Part shown: positions 57,960 to 64,000 of the stretch, piece by piece
How the letters are laid out: every line of letters begins with the position of its first letter
How positions within the stretch are numbered: position 1 is the first letter of the stretch
Assembly: GCA_946800325.1 (NCBI GenBank)
Contig: OX326957.1
Span: 434,001 to 498,000 of the forward strand
Length of the DNA stretch: 64,000 bases
DNA from: Luzula sylvatica
Taxonomy: Eukaryota; Streptophyta; Magnoliopsida; Poales; Juncaceae
Direction: 5' to 3'
Made by a program: the position numbers and the translations under genes
The notes under the pieces: model-generated
What the model saw: only the letters and a program-made list of their open reading frames with translations
Database searches by the model: none
What the model was told of the DNA's origin: nothing

Positions 57960-59016
57960 CAGGGGCGGAGACAAGGGGGGACCAAGGGGAGCTTTGGCTC
58001 CCCCCATGAAATGGAATTTTTGGGTGTATTTTTGTGTTGTGAAAATTGATTTGGCTCCCCCTAATGTACATCAATAATTCAAAAGCTAATTATGTGAAAT
58101 AATGTAAAATATCAAAGAATCTAATTCGTTAAATAAAAAAACAAATATAAAGAATTGGATATGTCAATCAATGCAAGGTATAATGCCAATATGCAAATAT
58201 GTCCTTAATTATAAGATTATGCAAAAATCATTTATCTAATTTTCCCATACAACTAATAAATATATAATAAGTAAATTATTTTGGTATATTAATTGAAAGA
58301 TTATTTATATATTAATTCAAACTTGATAAAAATGGTTAGTCTCACTCTACGGTACCACCGACCCAAACCAACTAGTGAATACAAATTATTGCTAGATATT
58401 TGGTTAGCTACAATTGACTAGCCAATTTGGAATCTTTGGAAGGAGAAAAATAGGTGCATATTTCAATCTAAGAGTATCTCCGTAAATAGTCTATATATCC
58501 TCATAATCATGGACGTAACAAATTGACTAGCCAATTGTTAGATATTTTCTACAAAGGTCGTCAATTTTTTTTTTACTGCAAAGGTCGTCTGATAACAACA
58601 ATGGAGTCATCAATTTTCTTTACTTTGTAACTTAGTGACTTACGGATCTTATTCGGATCCATTTCTGTAATTTTTGTAATTGAACTTTTGTGTTTTAAAT
58701 ATATGAGTGAGGTCACCCCTCCGCCAAAATGGTTAATCTCTCTAAATAGAACCAAATATTAAAAATGATAAATTTTATTAGTGTTTGTCGGACTTTCAAA
58801 ATCTTTTTGGAATTGTGATTTGTTTTAGGGTTTACGAACCTCTTTTTAGCTACACGCAGCGGTTCAAAATATATAATTTAGCGGTACAAAATACATACAT
58901 TATAAAACATAAATAATGATAATTACTGTCTATAATTAAAATATTAATTATGTTGTTCTAAATTTTTTGTATTTTATTCCGGTCCCCCGTAATATACAAT
59001 TCTGATTCCGCCCCTG
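57960..59016. mobile_element. 1.06-kb non-autonomous hAT element
   Basis: Ends CAGGGGCGGAGACAAGG and (minus) CAGGGGCGGAATCAGAA, with a perfect 8-bp duplication CATGCCAC (57952-57959 and 59017-59024). No transposase. An internal plus-strand stretch (about 58420-58480) reads IWNLWKEKNRCIFQSK, the pattern at the end of the LINE zf-RVT region, so the element may carry LINE DNA. Same terminal family as the 46.6-kb MITE. Confidence 0.93.
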
Positions 59017-59533
59017 CATGCCACGATATAATTTCTCCTTTTCAATGTGGATCTATTGCTTTTTTCACAATATGATTTTGATATTTGATTTGAGAAAGCA
59101 TAGTACATTCATTCAAAACACTTCATTTTTTTTCTTTTTACATTTCTACTTTGTATGAACATGCATAATTGGGATAAAACATAAAAGGCTCATGTTTATG
59201 TATTTTGGACTTGTTGGAATCAGGCATTGTTTACCCAACAAAAGTCAAAAATTCACACACTCAAAACACCTTATTAATTATTATACAAATTGTAAATTAT
59301 GTACACACACACACACGTACAAACGTCGTGAAGATCGTTAAAACACCCAAAAAGAAAAGAATCGCAAAACATTCTTTGCAAACAAACCTTCATACATAGA
59401 TAGCATTTATACTCAAACTCCTCAACTCAAAAGTATGTATATAATTAATTATATTGGATATAAGTTACGGTAATTTGGAAATTTGCATAAGCGTGTCAAG
59501 ATTCAACATTGCTTGTTGGCTTAATTGAAGTAC

Positions 59534-59797
59534 CTCGCGTAGTCTCACTATGTTTGGATGCCGTACGATCTTCATTATAAATATTTCTCCCTTTATCTGG
59601 GGAACAAAATAACAAATTGAGCTTGAGGATGGTGATTGGTGGATTTGTTGTTTCGATTTTGTGATTTGGTTTGTTAATTAGAAGGGGGGTAAGGGTTGAC
59701 CTCATGGACCATCTTGTGCTTGAGGATGGTGGATTTGGCGAGGACCTTTACGGCCACAGGCTGATTGTTATCGGTGTTAACGGCGTTACTCTGAAGT
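59534..59797 (-). pseudogene. CIPK/SnRK3 kinase N-lobe fragment
   Basis: Two minus-strand exons. About 59797-59701, after a GCATGCAG acceptor, reads NQPVAVKVLAKSTILKHKMV with the catalytic Lys of the N-lobe, then a GT donor. The second, 59596-59534, reads IKGEIFIMKIVRHPNIVRLR with the alpha-C Glu, then a GT donor. This order and these intron positions are those of intron-rich CIPK genes. No Gly-rich loop, C-lobe or NAF domain is adjacent: upstream is non-coding and downstream is a hAT element. The frames are open, so the decay is by truncation. Confidence 0.75.
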
Positions 59798-59869
59798 TGC
59801 ACTGCATGCGCACAAAAAAAGAATGGGCTGAGTCAGCCCAACAAGGGCGTTTAATTTATTGACTCGACC

Positions 59870-60937
59870 CGGCGTATGATATTGGGGTAATTTGAGAACC
59901 TTTTATAAAGATAAAAAAACGAATTTTAAGCACATTTAATCAGTTAACATATAAATTGTCTCATAAATATAATATAATTGAAAATTACTTAACTTTTTGA
60001 ATTTGTGATTATTTCAGAGTTAAAAGATGGAATTTGGCAAATTGAAAATCATGACTGAATTATTCTCTCTTTGGTGATTAATTTGATATATAATATCATA
60101 ATATTCGGTGAATGTATGAGAGTGAAGTGAAGAGAAAGAAAGTGGAACCCACTTGTGGGCCCCACATGAAGACCAAAATTTTCTACCACGAACCAAGCAA
60201 AACAAAGACCATATTCAGATTCCTCTCATTCTCCCGATCAAAATGGAATATTCACGTTAATTTTTTGAACAAATGATGAGAGATAAATGAAAAGATAGAA
60301 AATGGATTTCACACCCAAGTGACTCGTTACACCAAAACCTACACATAACAACCCACAAAAAATCCCAAAACAACCCATTATATACCCATCAAATTCACTA
60401 TTCCACAAATCCACTATTGCACTTCAAAGGCCTTTCGATCTAGTTTTATCTTCCTTTTTAATCATTTATTTTTGTTTGTTTTCTAATTGATATAGATTTT
60501 TTAACATGGGAGTTTATTTCTGAGAAAAAGGACCAATATGTCAAAGTTATGTGAACTGTAATTTTGTGAACGTTTGTGGACCATTTGTAAAATAGCTGGA
60601 CCAATTGTGACCAAAACAAATTGACTACTGTGTTGTAATTGTCTCATAATTCATTTCAAAATAAATTTGGGTTTTATTGGTGATCTAGATAAAAAGTTAC
60701 GAACCTGGTAATTCAGTCCAAAATCACTCTGTTTATAACTTCACTGGGCTTTTTCATAAAAGTTACAGGGACTAAATTGTAAAACGACTATAACTTTTTA
60801 TTTAATGATTCATTTAGCACCAAATTTTGAGTATAACTTATGTATAATATAACCCATCTTCTCTGTGAATTTTGAAAGAAAATTCGAAATTTTTTATATT
60901 AAACCTTGTTTGTTTTTTTTGGACCAATACCCTATTT
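59870..60937. other. Intergenic, nothing recognised
   Basis: AT-rich DNA with no recognisable gene; includes the distal promoter side of the formin gene. Confidence 0.4.
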
Positions 60938-60946
60938 ATCACATAC

Positions 60947-61117
60947 CAGAAATGATACAGACCATACCTTTTTTCCCAAGAATGGACCACGAATTGCCAC
61001 GTGACAGCCAGCTATTGGCTGCAGCTAAAGTGGTGGAAAGCTGCAGCCAATAGCTGGCTGCCACGTGTCAATTCGTGGTCAATTCGTGGGAAAAAGGTGT
61101 GGTCTGTATCATTACTC
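60947..61117. mobile_element. Second foldback MITE of the 26.3-kb family
   Basis: 171 bp. Ends CAGAAATGATACAGACC and (minus) GAGTAATGATACAGACC; perfect 9-bp duplication ATCACATAC (60938-60946 and 61118-61126). The arms share AATTCGTGG and GCAGCCAAT motifs with the 26346-26515 element and again carry two CACGTG cores (60998-61003, 61062-61067). It ends 371 bp upstream of the formin ATG. Confidence 0.92.
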
Positions 61118-61487
61118 ATCACATACTATAATTAGTTAATAAACTTTTGTTGAGTCAAACGCCTCCTCAACAGCGTACAAACGATATGTGCATCGACTAA
61201 AGAATAGAATGTCTTTTCTGTAATTACTAATTATCACCTTCGGTCAAACTTTTCGTTTTTTTCCCTGTTTCGCTACGCACCGGCTTCTCCCCCCTAAATC
61301 AATCAATTGTCGAGCGAAATTGACGCGAGAGGAATACGAAATTGATTGCGGATGTATGAATTTCCAAGGGGTTGAAGGTGCTAGTGTCTATTGTCGAGAT
61401 TGAAATACGGCAAATTGGGTCGTCATTGCCATTTTAACAGGTTTTGGCTAGGAGGAAAGGGCCGCCTGAGGCGGTTTTGCCAGAGAA

Positions 61488-64000
61488 ATGGCACTGTTCA
61501 GTAGGTTGTTAAGGAGGAAAGGGCCTCCTGATCATCTTCTTGAAATTACTGGTCGAGTTTATGGTATTTTTTTCTTTTTCTTCTCTGAGAATCATTCTTT
61601 GTATGATAATTGGTTTTGTTTTTGGTGAATTGATGAATCGTGATGTTTTATGCGCTATGTTTTCTTGGAGAACATATATTATGACGAGAATGTACTTCAA
61701 ATTCTAGAACGAACACCAAATTATTTATATCAAAATTGATATTAAAATAAGAGGAAATGATTTTTTCACATATATATATATCTAACCCTCTTTTGTTTAT
61801 TCAATAGTTTTTGACTGTTGCTTCACTTCGGAAACAATGGAAGAAGAAAGCTTCAAGAAATACATAGATGGAATCGTTTTACAATTACGCGGATATTTTC
61901 CAAAAGCCTCAATGATGGTATATAATATTCAAGAAAGCATGGAAGTAAATAATAACAGTCCCATATCTAGACTACTCTCTCGGCACAACATAACCACCAA
62001 AGAATACCCTCACGAGTTCTCAAATTGCCCTTTGCTTCCTTTGGAGATAATTTGTCAATTTCTAAGCACAACCGAGAGTTTTCTCGATGCACCACCATCA
62101 AAAAACATAATTTTGATGCATTGTGAAGTTGGTGGGTGGCCAATTTTGGCCTTCATGCTAGCAAGTCTGCTCTTATACAGGAAGCAATATACCGGCGATC
62201 AAAGAACGCTAGAAATGGTTTACAAACAAGGTCCTAAGGAGCTACTTGAATTGCATACTACACTCAACCCGTTCTCCTCTCATCTTAGGTATCTACAATA
62301 TATAGAGAAAATCGGAGGAGGGCCCAAGGAGGGTCGATTGACTCGAAAGTTGTTTACGTTGGATTGTTTGATACTGAGGGCCGTGCCGAATTTTGACGGA
62401 AAAGGAGGTTGTAGGCCGATGGTTCGGGTTTACGGTCAAGATCAAAATGAGAAGAATTCTATAATACTTTTCTCTACTTTAAAGACCAAGAGATATGTCA
62501 AGCATTATAGACAGGTACATAATTTGTGATACAGTTGAGTACAATATATAGACAAAGAATGCTTTTCATGCAATTTGGTTCACTAGAATGTTTAATTATC
62601 TTGTAGGCAGATAATGCACCGATAAAGATAAATGTGGGCTGCCGTGTTGAAGGCGATGTGGTGTTGGAATGTATAAATCTAGGTCCGAAATTTGATCGGG
62701 AAGAATTGATGTTTCGAGTTATGTTCAATACAACGTTCATTCAATCGCACATCTTAATGCTTTCACTTGATGATGTTGATTTAGCTTGGGATTCTAAGGA
62801 CCGATTCTCCGAAGATTTTAAAGCTGAGGTAATTTTTGTAAGTTTGCATTTTCAGATTAGGAGAATATGTATATGTTCAAAGTCATTGACAATTGAGATT
62901 TGATACTCTGACCTTGCAACTACTTAGTGGACAATGCGTCTTAATAGCTTAAATTAAATTTTGAATATATTTGGTTTTGTTTTTTTTTACTACCACAATG
63001 TCATAAAGCTTTTAGGGTGTTAATCTTTCCACTAGGCCAACAAGAATCAAATTTGAAGTATTGAAACATCTTCTACTTCTCGTGACGTGTTAGATGGTAA
63101 ATAATCACCATGGAACACATGGCTCGTATAGCGAGAGTATTGAGTTGAAATCTAGTTGATCTCTGAACCAGGTACTCTTTTCAGAATTTCATGACGAGTC
63201 TGATGCAACCGAGGAGAGCAATGATGACATAGAGATGGAGTCAGCAGAAGAATTCTTCGAGGCAGAAGAGATGTTACTAGAATCAGATTCTTATGATGGG
63301 CGTCGGGTTGATGTGGAGCCTCAAGACCAACATAATAAAAGCACAGCTGAGTTTTCGACTCCCAGGTCAACTCCGAGGTCCGAACCGGGAAGCTACTTCC
63401 CATTTTCAAGATCGAGATCTAGAAAGGTCCCAGATGAAACATGTTCAGATAATACAAGTTCAGTTGTTGATACACCACGAGAAGGAAGTATCTTCATGCG
63501 TGAAATAAAACGTGAAGAAGATATGGTGAAAGTTTCTATTATAGATGATCAATCACAATCTACTTCAATTGAAATGATGGATAAAGCCCCGAAAGAGTTA
63601 TCTGAGATAAGTTTGGACCCACCTCCAATTCATATAGACACGATACTTGGAGAATCTTCAACACTATATAAACAAGAAATGACGATTGTAGGACCCTCAA
63701 CCGATTATAAAGGAAAAATGGTAGCCGTAACCTATCCAACCAAGTATGAAATAATTGATGATATGAATATTGATAAGAATGTTCATGTGCAAACACCTAC
63801 TATTCTGCAAGATGTACTAGCTTCACCTTCGAAAATTCCACTAGACAAAATCGTGCCATCAACACTTTCACCTTCGTCACCACTTCCACCTCATAAACCA
63901 TCATCCTTGGTTCCACCACCTCCAACAGTGTCTCTACTATCTCATTTGCCAGCAATCTTGTCTCCATCACCTCCTCCGCCTCCCCCACCATCACCTAGTA
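61488..64000 (+). CDS. Class II formin, N-terminal half (runs off window)
   Basis: Class II formins nucleate and elongate actin filaments; the PTEN-like domain binds membrane phosphoinositides. Exons: 61488-61563, 61808-62514, 62607-62828, 63172 to beyond 64000; GT-AG and in phase. The start is fixed by MALFSRLLRRKGPPDHLLEI, a standard class II formin N-terminus. The phosphatase-like domain covers residues 1 to ~200; its P-loop is HCEVGGWP (Cys131) and lacks the catalytic Arg, as in plant formins. The C2-like part follows to ~335 (NVGCRVEGDVVLECINLG, FNTTFIQSHILML, VLFSEF). Then comes an acidic/Ser-rich linker (ESNDDIEMESAEEFFEAEE) and, from about 63880, the proline-rich FH1 (SPSPPPPPPPSP). 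FH2 lies outside the window. A CACGTG-bearing MITE ends 371 bp upstream. Confidence 0.94.

Overview
The window looks like nuclear DNA of a eudicot plant; I cannot name the species. It is AT-rich, has short GT-AG introns and CT-rich 5' leaders, and carries plant-specific families: a PPR protein, a plastid-type chorismate mutase, a class II formin, a DUF1336/EDR2-like protein, a SAWADEE protein and a C-type CDK-like kinase. Transposable elements of almost every plant class fill the rest. No virus, plasmid or prokaryotic feature was seen.

Layout. 1-5.1 kb: low-complexity DNA, a TA-flanked MITE, a broken CIPK-kinase fragment and a deleted Copia element. 5.2-14.5 kb: a Copia retrotransposon with two near-identical ~1 kb LTRs and a perfect ATGTT target duplication, but a pol region full of stops and frameshifts; it appears to split an exon. 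15.1-15.7 kb: a hAT MITE. 15.9-23.85 kb: a ~180-bp AT-rich satellite array, interrupted by an inverted LTR of the same Copia family and ending in a Copia integrase fragment. 24.2-25.9 kb: chorismate mutase (minus). 26.3-32.4 kb: a 9-bp-TSD foldback MITE, a solo LTR, a 5'-truncated LINE and more foldback DNA. 32.4-37.7 kb: a Helitron-like element (minus) with a Cactin-like exon remnant. 37.8-39.7 kb: intronless PPR gene. 40.2-43.5 kb: myristoylated CDK-like kinase with a SINE in an intron. 44.4-45.4 kb: Copia gag relic. 45.7-47.5 kb: SHH1-like SAWADEE gene (minus) with a hAT MITE in an intron and a microsatellite at a GC-type donor. 47.9-50.2 kb: hAT MITE, possible organelle-derived DNA, SINE. 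51.1-53.3 kb: nine-exon DUF1336 gene (minus). 54.8-61.1 kb: MITEs, a 1.06-kb hAT element, a second CIPK fragment. 61.5 kb to the end: 5' half of a class II formin.

The genes are not an operon and share no pathway; each is its own transcription unit. What ties the window together is how the mobile elements sit on the genes. Two members of one foldback MITE family, plus the Helitron 5' end, each place CACGTG (G-box) motifs 0.14-0.6 kb upstream of three different start codons. All gene models were built by hand from splice signals and reading-frame continuity. Family names come from recognised motifs; no database search was run.
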